64,000 bases of DNA, taken from positions 22,336 through 86,335 of the forward strand of contig JALQYJ010000106.1 in the NCBI GenBank assembly GCA_023254175.1. Direction: 5' to 3'. The stretch is from Runella sp. GTDB lineage: Bacteria; Bacteroidota; Bacteroidia; Cytophagales; Spirosomataceae. Positions 26,801 through 36,478 of the stretch are shown piece after piece. Numbering within the stretch: the stretch's first letter is position 1; every line of letters begins with the position of its first letter. A program made the translations under genes and the position numbers. The notes under the pieces were generated by a model, which worked only from the letters and a program-made list of their open reading frames with translations, ran no database searches and was not told where the DNA came from.

Positions 26801-27754
26801 TTGGTCGAAAAAGTAATCTCCTTGGAAAACGTGTCGCTCCTTGAATTTTTGGGCGTCGAAAACAACCACATTAGAGAAGTAGCTGCGGCCTTTCCGATGA
26901 GTAAAATCATCTCACGTGGCAATGAAATTAGGGTCATGGGTACTCCTCCCGAAATCCTTCGCATCAGCGACATCCTTGAGTCACTCATCCAACACTACCA
27001 GAAATACGGAAAAATCACGAACGAAAACGTTCGTCATTACCTTACGGCCAACGGTGGCTCTATTGCCCCCTCACATGTGCTTCAAGACGAAAAAGATGTG
27101 ATTGTGTATGGTACTCGTGGTATTGTTGTTAGAGCAAAAACAGCCAATCAGCAACTGATGGTTGACAAAGCCGCCCAACATGACCTTATGTTTGCTGTAG
27201 GGCCTGCTGGAACAGGTAAAACCTATACAGCTGTCGCGCTTGCGGTTCAGGCCCTCAAGGAAAAAAAAGTCAAGAAACTCATCATCACTCGCCCCGCCGT
27301 TGAGGCAGGTGAAAACTTAGGATTTCTTCCTGGCGATTTAAAAGAAAAAATAGACCCCTATTTACGACCCATTTACGATGCGTTGGAGGATATGATTCAA
27401 ACCGAAAAGTTGAAGTTTTATCTTGAAAACAATATCATTGAAATTGCCCCGTTAGCCTATATGAGGGGGCGTACTCTTAATAATGCTTTTATTTTGCTGG
27501 ATGAAGCACAAAATACGACCCCTTCGCAAATGAAAATGTTTTTGACGCGAATGGGGCCCAATTCCAAGGTGATTATTACGGGAGATAAAACTCAGGTAGA
27601 CCTTCCCAAAAATCAACAATCGGGATTGAGAGACGCCCTCGACACCCTCCGAAACGTCAAAGATATTGCTTTTGTGGAGTTGGATGGCCGCGACGTAATC
27701 CGTCACCGCTTGGTGAAAGATATTTTGGATGCGTACGAAAAGAAAGAAAAATAA
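26801..27754 (+). CDS. PhoH family ATPase
   Basis: 317 residues from a TTG start (LVEKVISLENVSLLEF read as MVEKV, the usual family opening; no ATG fits). An N-terminal KH-like region (about 1-110) is followed by a P-loop ATPase: Walker A GPAGTGKTYTA near residue 132, Walker B FILLDEAQNTTPSQMK, sensor VIITGDKTQVDLP. PhoH proteins are linked to RNA metabolism and phosphate starvation. The helicase-related fold suggests RNA remodelling, but the cellular target is not settled. Confidence 0.9.
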   Translation: MVEKVISLENVSLLEFLGVENNHIREVAAAFPMSKIISRGNEIRVMGTPPEILRISDILESLIQHYQKYGKITNENVRHYLTANGGSIAPSHVLQDEKDVIVYGTRGIVVRAKTANQQLMVDKAAQHDLMFAVGPAGTGKTYTAVALAVQALKEKKVKKLIITRPAVEAGENLGFLPGDLKEKIDPYLRPIYDALEDMIQTEKLKFYLENNIIEIAPLAYMRGRTLNNAFILLDEAQNTTPSQMKMFLTRMGPNSKVIITGDKTQVDLPKNQQSGLRDALDTLRNVKDIAFVELDGRDVIRHRLVKDILDAYEKKEK

Positions 27755-27780
27755 TTGTTTTCTCGTTTGATTTGACATCT

Positions 27781-29097
27781 ATGATTCGTCATTTACGATG
27801 GATTGCCTTATTAACCTCTCTCTGGTTTGGTTTGGGAGTTTCTGAAACTTCAGCCCAGCGATGTTCGGCTGTGCAGTATGATTCCGTTTTGGCCAAACGC
27901 TATCCTTATTGGAAGCTTAAACGCCAAATGATAGAAGATTCTATCCAAACATTTTTACGAACGCCAAAGCGTTCAGCACGTACAAGTGCACTTTGTGACC
28001 TAATACGCATCCCTGTCGTTGTTCATGTGGTTCATTCCAACGCCACAGGTACTATTGGGGGAGCTGGTAATGGCAATATCTCCGACGAACAAATCAAAGA
28101 ACAGATTCGAATCCTCAACGAAGATTATCGCCGTAAGTCTGGTACTCGCGGGTTTAATAATAACGCCGTTGGTACCGATACGGGCATTGAGTTTTACCTT
28201 GCCAATATTGACCCCGATGGAAAAAATACCAATGGGATTACGCGGCATTATTATTCTCAAAAAACAAATTTCGACGTCTTTAACGACGATCAGCTTTTGG
28301 CTGACATCACCACTAAAGAAAAGGAATGGCCTACCGAGCGTTATCTGAACATTTGGGTGACTCGTTTTGCCAATAATTATCTCGGAATTGCCCAATTCCC
28401 CTCTGCTACGGGCGTCAATGGAATTGACAATAGCACTGAACTTCAAATCCGTACAGATGGCGTTTTTATTGACTATCGCGTTTTTGGCATTGGGGCACCA
28501 GTTACTAGCCGCCTTTATAATTTAGGGCGAACAACTACTCATGAAGTAGGCCATTGGCTTGGCTTAATTCATACTTGGGGAGACGACACCTGTGGAAACG
28601 ATTATTGTGCAGATACACCTCCCTGCGAAAATGGCAATCAGTCGTCAGTTTGTGGCCCTGTATATTCTAATTGTTCGGGCGTACGTACATTGAACATGAC
28701 CGAAAATTACATGGATTATTCCCCTGATTCGTGCATGAATGTATTTACTAAGAATCAAGCCGAACGAATGATGGCGGTCATTGAAAAATCTCCTCGTCGA
28801 AATAATTTAGTAAAATATTGGTGTACACAACTTCCTTTTGGAAACCAATTGGCCATAGAAATAGCCCCAAACCCTACCAATGGTGAGGCCAAAATTAAAG
28901 TAACTCTCAAGGAAGTAAGCACCTTTACCGTAGAGTTATTTTCGCTAAGTGGCCAATTGATACAACAAAAACTATTTGAAAACTATCCGAGTTGGGAAGT
29001 TCCACTGAGTACAGTAGATACACCATCAGGAACATACTTAGTACGAGTTAAAACAAAAGACGAAACAGTCACCCAACGGCTGGTCGTGGTTCGATAA
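27781..29097 (+). CDS. Secreted M43-family zinc metalloprotease with T9SS sorting domain
   Basis: 438 residues from the ATG at 27781 (a TTG three codons earlier is less likely). Signal peptide to about residue 26 (ending SAQR). Pappalysin-type catalytic domain with zinc motif HEVGHWLGLIH and downstream Met-turn ENYMDYSPDSCM. Cys residues around GDDTCGNDYCADTPPC suggest disulfides. The last 75 residues (IEIAPNPTNGEAKI ... SGTYLVRVKT) are a type A C-terminal domain for type IX secretion, so the protease is exported across the outer membrane. A clear terminator follows. Confidence 0.92.
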   Translation: MIRHLRWIALLTSLWFGLGVSETSAQRCSAVQYDSVLAKRYPYWKLKRQMIEDSIQTFLRTPKRSARTSALCDLIRIPVVVHVVHSNATGTIGGAGNGNISDEQIKEQIRILNEDYRRKSGTRGFNNNAVGTDTGIEFYLANIDPDGKNTNGITRHYYSQKTNFDVFNDDQLLADITTKEKEWPTERYLNIWVTRFANNYLGIAQFPSATGVNGIDNSTELQIRTDGVFIDYRVFGIGAPVTSRLYNLGRTTTHEVGHWLGLIHTWGDDTCGNDYCADTPPCENGNQSSVCGPVYSNCSGVRTLNMTENYMDYSPDSCMNVFTKNQAERMMAVIEKSPRRNNLVKYWCTQLPFGNQLAIEIAPNPTNGEAKIKVTLKEVSTFTVELFSLSGQLIQQKLFENYPSWEVPLSTVDTPSGTYLVRVKTKDETVTQRLVVVR

Positions 29098-29102
29098 CCC
29101 TA

Positions 29103-29136
29103 AAAAAAGTCAGGTTGAGCGCAACCTGACTTTTTT
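29103..29136 (+). terminator. Terminator after M43 protease
   Basis: Perfect 15-bp arms at 29103-29117 and 29122-29136, 4-nt loop, T-rich right end. Confidence 0.9.
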
Positions 29137-29160
29137 GTTTTAAACTGCCTACATAAAGCC

Positions 29161-31224
29161 ATGAATCCACTTTTTCGCCTCACAGTAGCCTTTGCTTTAG
29201 GGATATTGACACAATCCTATTGGCCAATCTCAAACCAACTAATTTTGGCTCTTGGTGTATCTACTGTTATAGGCTGGATTACCTGCTTTTTCTATTTAAA
29301 AAACCGATATGGGCTTGGCAGTTTTACCTTTATTTCTTTTATCCTCTTGGGCATAGTAAATGTAATGATAAGCGACGCTCTACGTTCGCCAAATCACCTT
29401 TCACACGCCCCCATCGAAAGCACCACTGCTTACCGTGCACATGTAAGTACTTTTCCCGAAACTATAGCCAAAACGCATCGCGCAGTCGTTGAAGTTTCAC
29501 ACATTTACGTAAATGGCCAGTGGAAATCAGTCAATGGAAAAGTTCAATTATACATCAATAAAGCCGCACCTCGCCCCCAATTCGGCGCTGAATTAATTAT
29601 TTTGGGTGCTCCAAAACCCATTGAGCCTCCTCTCAATCCCGAACAGTTTGATTTTCGCCAATTTCAAGCCTACAAACAAATTTATTTTCAACATTACTTA
29701 CAACCATCTCAATATGTGTTGACTGGCAAATTGCTCTCCCACTGGTGGGTAAAATGGCCTTATCAAATCGGTCAGTGGAGCGATACCCGTTTAAAACAGC
29801 TTGTTCCAATAAATCGCGAATATGCCGTGGCCAAAGCCATGATTTTAGGACTTCGCAACGATATGGACCATGAATTGGTTCAAGCCTATTCAGCAGCAGG
29901 GGCTATTCACGTCTTATCAGTTTCGGGATTTCACATGGGAGTCTTTGTGGCCATTCTTGCTTTTTTACTTCAACAACTCAAAACCAGCCCAAAAGGTCGC
30001 TGGCTATACGCTGGACTCACTTTAACAATTCTCTGGTTCTATGCCATACTTACTGGCCTTTCGGCACCCGTGGTTAGGTCAGCCATTATGTTTAGCTTAT
30101 TTTTACTAGCCGACCCGCTCCATCGTAAAGCGAATGGAGAAAATGCACTTTTTGGCTCGGCTTTCTTACTCCTTGCCTATGACCCTTTTTTGCTTTTTTC
30201 GGTCAGTTTTCAGTTATCGTATACAGCCCTTGGAGGCATTATTTTTGGGTATCCACTGGTTTATCAATGGTTTTCATTTAACGATTGGCTCGTTGATAAA
30301 ATTTGGGCCATTACTGCCGTTGCACTCACCGCCCAACTGGCTACTTTTCCACTTACCGTTTATTATTTTCATCAATTTCCAACCTACTTCCTACTAGCGA
30401 ATCCCTTGGTCGTAGCACTTTCTACGGCTATGATTCCCATTGCACTGCTTGCCATCTCACTCTCTCCATTACCCTACTTTGGAACTTTATGTGGATGGGT
30501 GCTTACTGGAATCGTCTGGTTGCTTAATCAATCTATTGTATGGATTGAAAAAATACCCTACTCTACTTTGAATTCTCTCAGTTTTTCTAAGATTGAAGTT
30601 GGTATTGTTTATGCAATTATCGGGACTTTATTACTCTTTTGGTATCAAAAAAACAGCTTTTGGCTACGCATTTGCTTTTCATTAAGTCTACTACTTGCTT
30701 TGTCCCAATCCAACTCTCTCTATAAAAACCGTACCCAAAAAACGTTAGTCGTTCACAACGTACCCAAACAAATGGTCATTAGTATTATTGAAGGTCAACA
30801 TGCCACTGTTGTTGCAGATGCTGATTTTTTTTCGTCTACTTCCCAAGGGTTCTCTTTTTACATGAAAAACTTTTATGATATTCAAGGTGTTCGACAACTC
30901 ACCAAACATAGCCTTCATAGCCCATCCACTTACCCACTTATACGCACATTTTCCTTTGGGAAGCTATTGGTGTGGAATGGATATAAGCTACTATTGTTAG
31001 AAAAGCCTTTAAATAGAATGCCCGTTGGCTTTGTTGACCACATACTCATTCGAAAAAATGCGGTACGAAACCTTACTTCTATTCAAAATAGGGACACGTC
31101 TCCCTTTCTTTTTGACAGTTCTATTTCTCCCTACTACCTTAATCCGCTGATACAACAAACGCAACAAAACCGTTTCCCTTGGTATTTTACAGCACAAAAA
31201 GGGGCAAAAATTATCCACTTGTAA
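29161..31224 (+). CDS. comEC: ComEC/Rec2 family competence protein
   Basis: 687 residues with many helices. N-terminal helices and the DUF4131-like OB region are followed by the ComEC core with LSVSGFHMGVFVAIL near residue 255 and LTGLSAPVVRSAIMF. The C-terminal third resembles a degenerate metallo-beta-lactamase-like domain but lacks an evident HxHxDH motif. ComEC moves single-stranded DNA through the inner membrane during transformation; the single gene is typical for Bacteroidota. The function of the C-terminal part is uncertain. Confidence 0.87.
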   Translation: MNPLFRLTVAFALGILTQSYWPISNQLILALGVSTVIGWITCFFYLKNRYGLGSFTFISFILLGIVNVMISDALRSPNHLSHAPIESTTAYRAHVSTFPETIAKTHRAVVEVSHIYVNGQWKSVNGKVQLYINKAAPRPQFGAELIILGAPKPIEPPLNPEQFDFRQFQAYKQIYFQHYLQPSQYVLTGKLLSHWWVKWPYQIGQWSDTRLKQLVPINREYAVAKAMILGLRNDMDHELVQAYSAAGAIHVLSVSGFHMGVFVAILAFLLQQLKTSPKGRWLYAGLTLTILWFYAILTGLSAPVVRSAIMFSLFLLADPLHRKANGENALFGSAFLLLAYDPFLLFSVSFQLSYTALGGIIFGYPLVYQWFSFNDWLVDKIWAITAVALTAQLATFPLTVYYFHQFPTYFLLANPLVVALSTAMIPIALLAISLSPLPYFGTLCGWVLTGIVWLLNQSIVWIEKIPYSTLNSLSFSKIEVGIVYAIIGTLLLFWYQKNSFWLRICFSLSLLLALSQSNSLYKNRTQKTLVVHNVPKQMVISIIEGQHATVVADADFFSSTSQGFSFYMKNFYDIQGVRQLTKHSLHSPSTYPLIRTFSFGKLLVWNGYKLLLLEKPLNRMPVGFVDHILIRKNAVRNLTSIQNRDTSPFLFDSSISPYYLNPLIQQTQQNRFPWYFTAQKGAKIIHL

Positions 31225-31457
31225 AATATCTCGTTTAACGTCATTTAGCTCTTTATGAAGTAAGCATTCATACTAATTGAAAACCTTTTTCTACATTTTC
31301 TTTTCAACGAGTTGGTTTTATGGAAAGTAATCAATTAACTTTGAATAGTTAATTGATAGACATAAAAACATTTTTTAACTTTACAACCAGCAGTGAAGTT
31401 ATTTTTTTAGAACAATTAAAATACTTTGTCGATAGATTTTAAATATAACTTATTATT

Positions 31458-31715
31458 ATGAAACTCAACTCCTCACCAATAGTATCGCCTGCTCAGCTTG
31501 AAATCCTTGGGTTTGACCGAATTGGCTTTGTGGAAGAAGTAACCCGATTTTCCTCGGATTATGGCCATATTGTCAGTGTGTATTTTGAAGCGGATGGCGT
31601 TCGTTCTCAAGGCTTTCTCAAAATCAATTTACACCACTCAGACCGACTAGAAAATTTAATAAAACGCCTCAAGGCCATCACGGGATTAGTACGAGTCAGA
31701 CGAATTGAGGCATAG
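31458..31715 (+). CDS. Stand-alone ACT-domain protein
   Basis: 85 residues made almost entirely of one ACT fold. The phrase ILGFDRIGFVEEVTRFSSDY followed by VSVYFEADG, GFLKINLHHSDRLENLIKRL and ITGLVRVRRIEA closely follows the regulatory ACT domain at the C-terminus of RelA/SpoT proteins (GxDRxGxxxxIT, later a Leu/Ile-rich helix and a final VxxVxR strand). ACT domains bind amino acids or mediate dimerisation. The family call is by pattern; partner and ligand are unknown. No neighbour shows its role. Confidence 0.72.
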   Translation: MKLNSSPIVSPAQLEILGFDRIGFVEEVTRFSSDYGHIVSVYFEADGVRSQGFLKINLHHSDRLENLIKRLKAITGLVRVRRIEA

Positions 31716-31756
31716 TTTTTAAAATCAAATCACATTCACAGACCTTAAAATACTAG

Positions 31757-31918
31757 TTCTTTTTATCTACATCAATTTTTGCAAGATGGAACGAATATGG
31801 CACAAAGTATCTGAACGCCCTCAATAACGTTTACCCCAAGGTGCAAAAAGACTTTGAGTACATTGTACCGACCAAAGAAATTGGAAAAGTGACCGCGCCT
31901 AGCCAGCACTACTATTTG
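31757..31918 (+). pseudogene. Possible 3' remnant of a gene, cut by the FKBP gene
   Basis: The frame from 31757 has no start codon and reads FARWNEYGTKYLNALNNVYP, KVQKDFEYIVPTKEIGK, VTAPSQHYYLTE, which is protein-like. It then enters the antisense of the FKBP gene, where the text becomes non-protein-like. A truncated ancestor joined to the FKBP 3' end would explain this. Family not recognised, and a chance frame is possible. Confidence 0.3.
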
Positions 31919-32370
31919 ACTGAAACAACCTCAATTTCAAACAAAAGCGGGGAGTTAGGTGGTATATCCGCCCCTGCTCCTCTCGAACCATATCCTAACG
32001 ATGAAGGAAAAATAAGGGTAGCTTTTTCACCAACTTTCATTTTTGCAATTCCTTCATCAAAACCTGCAATCACTTGGCCAGCACCTAAATAAAAACTGAA
32101 CGTTCCAGCGTCAAAAGTTCGGTCAGTCAGAAGTTTACCAGTGTATTTCACCGTAGCAAGTTGCCCTATTTTAACGCTGGCACCTCCAGTATTGGCTTTC
32201 GTTAAAATATAGCGTAAACCGCTAGAAGTCTTTTCGGTTACAGCCAAATTGTTATTTTTTATATAATTTTCAATTTGCTGTTCTTCGGTTCCCGTCAACT
32301 CTTCACGGTTACAACCAAAAAAAATGACCGATACAATTAAAACCCAAATAAAACGTCCTATTGTTTTCAT
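31912..32370 (-). CDS. FKBP-type peptidyl-prolyl isomerase lipoprotein
   Basis: 152 residues from the Met at 32370; the frame is open 33 codons further but the lipoprotein signal MKTIGRFIWVLIVSVIFFGC fixes the start (lipobox FFGC). The FKBP domain at about 60-150 has the core VKYTGKLLTDRTFDAG, FYLGAGQVIAGFDEGI and FPSSLGYGSRG, including aromatic residues of the active-site pocket. It acts as a cis-trans prolyl isomerase, probably on secreted proteins at the membrane. Bacteroidota often carry several such lipoproteins. Confidence 0.9.
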   Translation of the reverse strand: MKTIGRFIWVLIVSVIFFGCNREELTGTEEQQIENYIKNNNLAVTEKTSSGLRYILTKANTGGASVKIGQLATVKYTGKLLTDRTFDAGTFSFYLGAGQVIAGFDEGIAKMKVGEKATLIFPSSLGYGSRGAGADIPPNSPLLFEIEVVSVK

Positions 32371-32473
32371 AAATAAAGATAAGTGAGGCACAAAAGTACG
32401 TAACCTTATTTTCTTTTTGCCATTTTGTACATTTTCTTTCAACGCGATAATAGACACCTTACGGGCCAAACAC

Positions 32474-32503
32474 TTGACAATCTGAAAGTTTCTACTAACT
32501 TTG
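32474..32503 (+). promoter_or_regulatory. Bacteroidota-type promoter for secreted GATase-like gene
   Basis: TTG at 32474-32476, 19-nt spacer, exact TAACTTTG at 32496-32503. The ATG follows 82 nt later. It runs divergently from the FKBP gene. Confidence 0.65.
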
Positions 32504-32585
32504 TTTCACCTTTTACCCTATTTTGGTTATCCACGCCATTTAAAGTAACTCATTCTGATTCCACCCACTCTTTGCCTTTTTAATT

Positions 32586-33911
32586 ATGAATACCGTTTTT
32601 ACCAAAGCGCATCTATTTAGAGGGGTTTATCCAATTTTTACCCCTGCCGTATTCGTCAAAACATTGTTACTCTGCTTGATTTGTTATTCGTCAATTTTTG
32701 CCAATTCTATTTTGATTGCCATGGATGACAAACAAACCAACCACCTCAAAGCCTATGGGATTGCCTACTGGGAGCTCAAAGCCGACCGCGAAGTAGACTG
32801 GCTTCTGAATTACCGAGGCGGAAGTTTTATGATACATTATTCAACCGTTCTTGAGCGCGAATGTCGGCTGAGAGGTGTTTCGTACGAAGTAATCTCTGAG
32901 GCAAACGTCAAATCTTTGTTGGCCCAAATAGCCCATCCGGACGCCAACATGGATGTAGTTAAACTCCACAAAGCGGCTCGTATTGTAGTGTATAGCCCCG
33001 TTAAGGTCAGTACCTCTTCCTTTGAGGATACCGATGCGGTTTTGCTTGTCTTGAAATATGCCGAAATTCCGTTTGAAATTGTTTACGACGAAGAGATTCT
33101 AAAAGGTGACCTCGCCAAATACGATTGGCTTCACCTTCACCACGAAGATTTCACAGGGCAGTTTGGTCGTAATCGTCGACGCATGACAATTGCAGACGTT
33201 CAAGCCCAAGAAAACATTGCCAAAAAATTTGGCTACAAGAAAGTTTCACAGCTCAAACTCGACGTTGCCCGTACCATCAAAGGCTTTTGTGCGGGCGGCG
33301 GCTATTTGTTTGCTATGTGTTCTGGAGCTGAGTCATTGGATGTGGCCTTGGCTGCCGAAGGGGTTGACATTGTTCCTTCCATTTTTGACGGGGATGGCGT
33401 TGACCCCAAGGCACAATCAAAATTAGATTTTGATAAAACCATTGCATTCGAAAATTTTGTGCTTGAACTCAACAACGACGACGATTATCGAGGCGGAGGA
33501 ATGTCGTTTTCAAATATTAACTCCTCCTCTGGTCAGGGTTGGGGTGACGACACTAACACTTTTTTTTCACTCTTTAATTTTTCGGCTAAATGGGACGTTA
33601 TTCCTTCCATGTTGGTTCAAAATCATGAAAATATCATTCGAGAGTTTTTTGGACAAACCACTGCTTTTAATAAAAAAACAGTCAAATCAAGTGCATTGGT
33701 CATGGGGCAGAGCAAATCATCCGACCGCTATATTTACGGGGAGTTAGGGCGGGGTCAATGGACTTTTTACGGCGGTCACGACCCCGAAGGACAACGCGGG
33801 TTTCACCGAATGCCAACCGACTTAAACCTGCACCCGCATTCCCCAGGCTATCGACTCATACTAAACAATGTGTTGTTTCCATCGGCAAAAAAGAAAAAGC
33901 GGAAGACCTAG
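32586..33911 (+). CDS. Secreted class-I glutamine-amidotransferase-like protein (often labelled 'asparagine synthetase B')
   Basis: 441 residues. The N-terminal hydrophobic stretch (about 22-46) ending SIFAN is a signal peptide; an internal Met (33-34) is not needed. A flavodoxin-like core shows YEVISEANVKSLLAQI and IPFEIVYDEEILKGDL. The segment GFCAGGGYLFAMCSGAESLDVAL looks like the nucleophile elbow of class-I GATase folds (MCSGAE with Cys). The usual annotation 'asparagine synthetase B' is doubtful, because no AsnB synthetase domain is visible. Real activity unknown. The C-terminus is basic (KKKKRKT). Confidence 0.6.
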   Translation: MNTVFTKAHLFRGVYPIFTPAVFVKTLLLCLICYSSIFANSILIAMDDKQTNHLKAYGIAYWELKADREVDWLLNYRGGSFMIHYSTVLERECRLRGVSYEVISEANVKSLLAQIAHPDANMDVVKLHKAARIVVYSPVKVSTSSFEDTDAVLLVLKYAEIPFEIVYDEEILKGDLAKYDWLHLHHEDFTGQFGRNRRRMTIADVQAQENIAKKFGYKKVSQLKLDVARTIKGFCAGGGYLFAMCSGAESLDVALAAEGVDIVPSIFDGDGVDPKAQSKLDFDKTIAFENFVLELNNDDDYRGGGMSFSNINSSSGQGWGDDTNTFFSLFNFSAKWDVIPSMLVQNHENIIREFFGQTTAFNKKTVKSSALVMGQSKSSDRYIYGELGRGQWTFYGGHDPEGQRGFHRMPTDLNLHPHSPGYRLILNNVLFPSAKKKKRKT

Positions 33912-34092
33912 CGTTGTTGCGCGGCAGGTCTGTTGTGGAGTTCAACCGTTTCAGAGCCTGTTTAGAGCCGCAAAATGACTATTTTCTTTCTGTCTTGTGT
34001 TATTGTCGCGGGTAGTTATGGAGCTTTTAGCGTAAGTAAAAAATATGGTTTGTCCAAAGACTTCCTGCGTCTTAGCGCCTTTGTCTAAACTA
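33912..34092. other. Convergent intergenic gap
   Basis: 181 bp with no gene I would defend. A 37-codon frame at 33975-34088 begins like a signal peptide but ends in a sequence (CTGCGTCTTAGCGCCTTTG) of a type often seen as intergenic repeat text. Confidence 0.5.
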
Positions 34093-35028
34093 TTATTTTG
34101 AATCCAAGAAAGCCTTAATTTGTTTTACCAATGCTTCGTTAATTTTTACGTAACTTTCTTGAGTCCATCCCGCAATATGAGGAGTAAGAATCACGCGGTT
34201 GGAGGTACGAAGGTAGTCAAAAGCCGCTTGTTGTTCGGGGGTCAAAGTTTTTAACTTTTCATTTTCCAACACATCTAAGCACACACCCCGAATCTTACCG
34301 CTTGTTAACCCTCTCACTACCGCCGACGTGTCTACGATTTCGCCACGGGCTATATTCATCAAAAAAAAGGGTCGAGCCACTTTTTCGATAAATTCATCAT
34401 TGACCCAACGACGCGTTTCTCCCGTCAACGGAACGTGAAAACTGATTACGTCGGCATCGGCAAGGATTGCCTCCAAAGTAGCTTCTTCTGCATAGGCATT
34501 GCCATAGTTGGTCAGGTATTTGTCATACGCTAAAACTTTACACCCAAACCCGCTCAAACGTTGGGCCGTTGCACTTCCGTTAAAGCCAAAACCAATCAAT
34601 CCAACCGTTTTTCCCATCAACTCAATTCCACGATTGCCTTCCCGATCCCAAGTTCCCTGTCGAACTTCTCGGTCAGCTTTCGCAATATTGGCAAACAATC
34701 CTAGTAACATCCCCAACGCATGTTCCGCTACTGCATCACGGTTGCCTTCGTTGGCCGCAAATACTTCGATATTTCTTGCTGCGGCAGCGTCTAAGTCAAT
34801 CAAATCTAGGCCCGCACCAGCCCTTGCGATAAACTTGAGTCGGGTTGCTTTAACCAAAATTTCTTCGTCAATAAACGTTTTACTACGAATCACCAAGCCC
34901 TCGTATTCGCCACATTTTTCAAGTATATCAGCTCGCTTAAACGCAGGTTCATAATGAAAGTTTATCCCCAACTCTCCGAGCATTTCGAAGAGTGAAGAAT
35001 GTATGTCGTCGGCAATTAAAATGGTCAT
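34093..35028 (-). CDS. D-isomer-specific 2-hydroxyacid dehydrogenase (SerA-like)
   Basis: 311 residues, the short form without an ACT domain. The Rossmann motif GKTVGLIGFGFNGSATA deviates slightly from GxGxxG. Catalytic residues are in place: Arg in MNIARGEIVD, Glu in CLDVLENEKL, His in LTPHIAGWTQES. Candidates are phosphoglycerate dehydrogenase or hydroxypyruvate/glyoxylate-type reductase; lacking ACT and other ser genes nearby the substrate is open. It lies divergent from pdxA with 93 bp between. PdxB-like erythronate-4-phosphate dehydrogenase belongs to this family and would fit beside pdxA, but the length argues against it. Confidence 0.8.
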   Translation of the reverse strand: MTILIADDIHSSLFEMLGELGINFHYEPAFKRADILEKCGEYEGLVIRSKTFIDEEILVKATRLKFIARAGAGLDLIDLDAAAARNIEVFAANEGNRDAVAEHALGMLLGLFANIAKADREVRQGTWDREGNRGIELMGKTVGLIGFGFNGSATAQRLSGFGCKVLAYDKYLTNYGNAYAEEATLEAILADADVISFHVPLTGETRRWVNDEFIEKVARPFFLMNIARGEIVDTSAVVRGLTSGKIRGVCLDVLENEKLKTLTPEQQAAFDYLRTSNRVILTPHIAGWTQESYVKINEALVKQIKAFLDSK

Positions 35029-35121
35029 ATTAGAATCTCAGCATAAATAGGGTTACAAAAATAGTGCGCATTATTCGTAAATTGCGGCTCAATGTACAAA
35101 TCTCATTTATAATTTAGCATC

Positions 35122-36207
35122 ATGAGTGAATCATATTCGGATAAACCTGTCATTGGCATCACATTAGGAGATTATAATGGTATCGGCCCAGAAGTTATTC
35201 TTAAAGTATTATACAGCAACCAACTCAATCGGATCTGTACCCCCGTAGTCTATGGCTCAATGCGAATTTTGAATCGGTATCGTAACCTGCTCGAAATGAA
35301 GGATTGGAACTTGTTTGGGGCTCAAAAAATCGACATGATTAACCCCAAAATGACCAACGTAATTACGTGTTGGCAAGATCCACAAGAAGATATACAACCT
35401 GGAAAAGTAACGCCAGAAGCAGGAAAAGGGGCGTTTGAGTCGCTAAAACGTGCCGTCGAAGACCTTGAAGAAGGCCGACTTGATGCTATTGTTACGGCTC
35501 CCATCAACAAAAATAACATTCAAAACGAGGAGTTTAACTTTCCTGGACATACCGAATACCTAGCAGAATCGTTTGGTGTTCAAGAGCCTTTAATGTTTAT
35601 GGTGAGTGATATACTTCGAGTGGGGGTTGTCACTGGTCACATTCCTCTTAATGAGGTAGCTTCTCACATTACAAAAGAAAAAATCACTGCCCGCTTACAA
35701 GCTATGCTTAAATCCCTTCGAGGCGATTTTGGCATTCGAAAACCTCGCATTGCTGTTTTGGGCCTGAACCCTCATGCGGGTGAAAGTGGCTTACTTGGTA
35801 GTGAAGAAAATGATATCATCGAACCTTTGATTAAGGAAATGCGCGCCAAAGGGCAGCTCGTTTATGGCCCCTATCCTGCGGATGGTTTTTTTGCTGCCCA
35901 ATCGTACCGTAAATACGATGCCGTTTTGGCCATGTACCACGACCAAGGACTTACACCGTTTAAAACCATTGCTTTTAACGACGGAGTGAATTTTACGGCA
36001 GGATTGCCGATTGTTCGTACCTCACCCGACCACGGCACAGCTTACGACATTGCTGGCAAAAACCTTGCCGACGAAACCTCTATGCGACAGGCCATTTTTA
36101 CAGCTATCGACATCGTTAGGCAGCGAAAAGAACAAGCCGAACTTGAAAAAAATGCGTTAAAAAGAAACCCTGTTGTCGAGAAAATGACCTCTCAAGAAGA
36201 GAAATAA
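35122..36207 (+). CDS. pdxA: 4-hydroxythreonine-4-phosphate dehydrogenase
   Basis: 361 residues. PdxA oxidises 4-phosphohydroxy-L-threonine in DXP-dependent vitamin B6 synthesis. Signatures: GITLGDYNGIGPEVILK at the N-terminus, TAPINKNNI, FPGHTEYLAE (metal His), LNPHAGESG and AMYHDQGLTPFK (metal His), then TSPDHGTAYDIAGKN. All conserved residues seem present. The N-terminus is cytosolic. Divergent neighbour is a hydroxyacid dehydrogenase. Confidence 0.94.
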   Translation: MSESYSDKPVIGITLGDYNGIGPEVILKVLYSNQLNRICTPVVYGSMRILNRYRNLLEMKDWNLFGAQKIDMINPKMTNVITCWQDPQEDIQPGKVTPEAGKGAFESLKRAVEDLEEGRLDAIVTAPINKNNIQNEEFNFPGHTEYLAESFGVQEPLMFMVSDILRVGVVTGHIPLNEVASHITKEKITARLQAMLKSLRGDFGIRKPRIAVLGLNPHAGESGLLGSEENDIIEPLIKEMRAKGQLVYGPYPADGFFAAQSYRKYDAVLAMYHDQGLTPFKTIAFNDGVNFTAGLPIVRTSPDHGTAYDIAGKNLADETSMRQAIFTAIDIVRQRKEQAELEKNALKRNPVVEKMTSQEEK

Positions 36208-36478
36208 TTATTTTGATTACTTAGAGGGTGCAAGAACGAAAAGAAAATACACTACGAGAAGCGTTGTAAAAAGCCGATTTCAACGCTCCAAACCCGCTTT
36301 TTACGGACAAACTTATGCTAAAAATTGAGGCAGAAGCTGCTTTGTCGGAAGCAAAAGAACCCGTACTGCGGATGTTGTTGCAGTAGCATGGTTTAGACCA
36401 AAGAATACCTGATTTTACAAACAGTGTTTTGACGCCGATAACGCCAAAAAAACGTATTTAAGCCCATTATACCGACAC

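Noticed and set aside
33975..34088. 37-codon frame with signal-peptide-like start (MTIFFLSCVIVAGSYGAF)
   Set aside because: No promoter, and its end is made of CTGCGTCTTAGCGCC-type repeat text; too weak to call as a gene.
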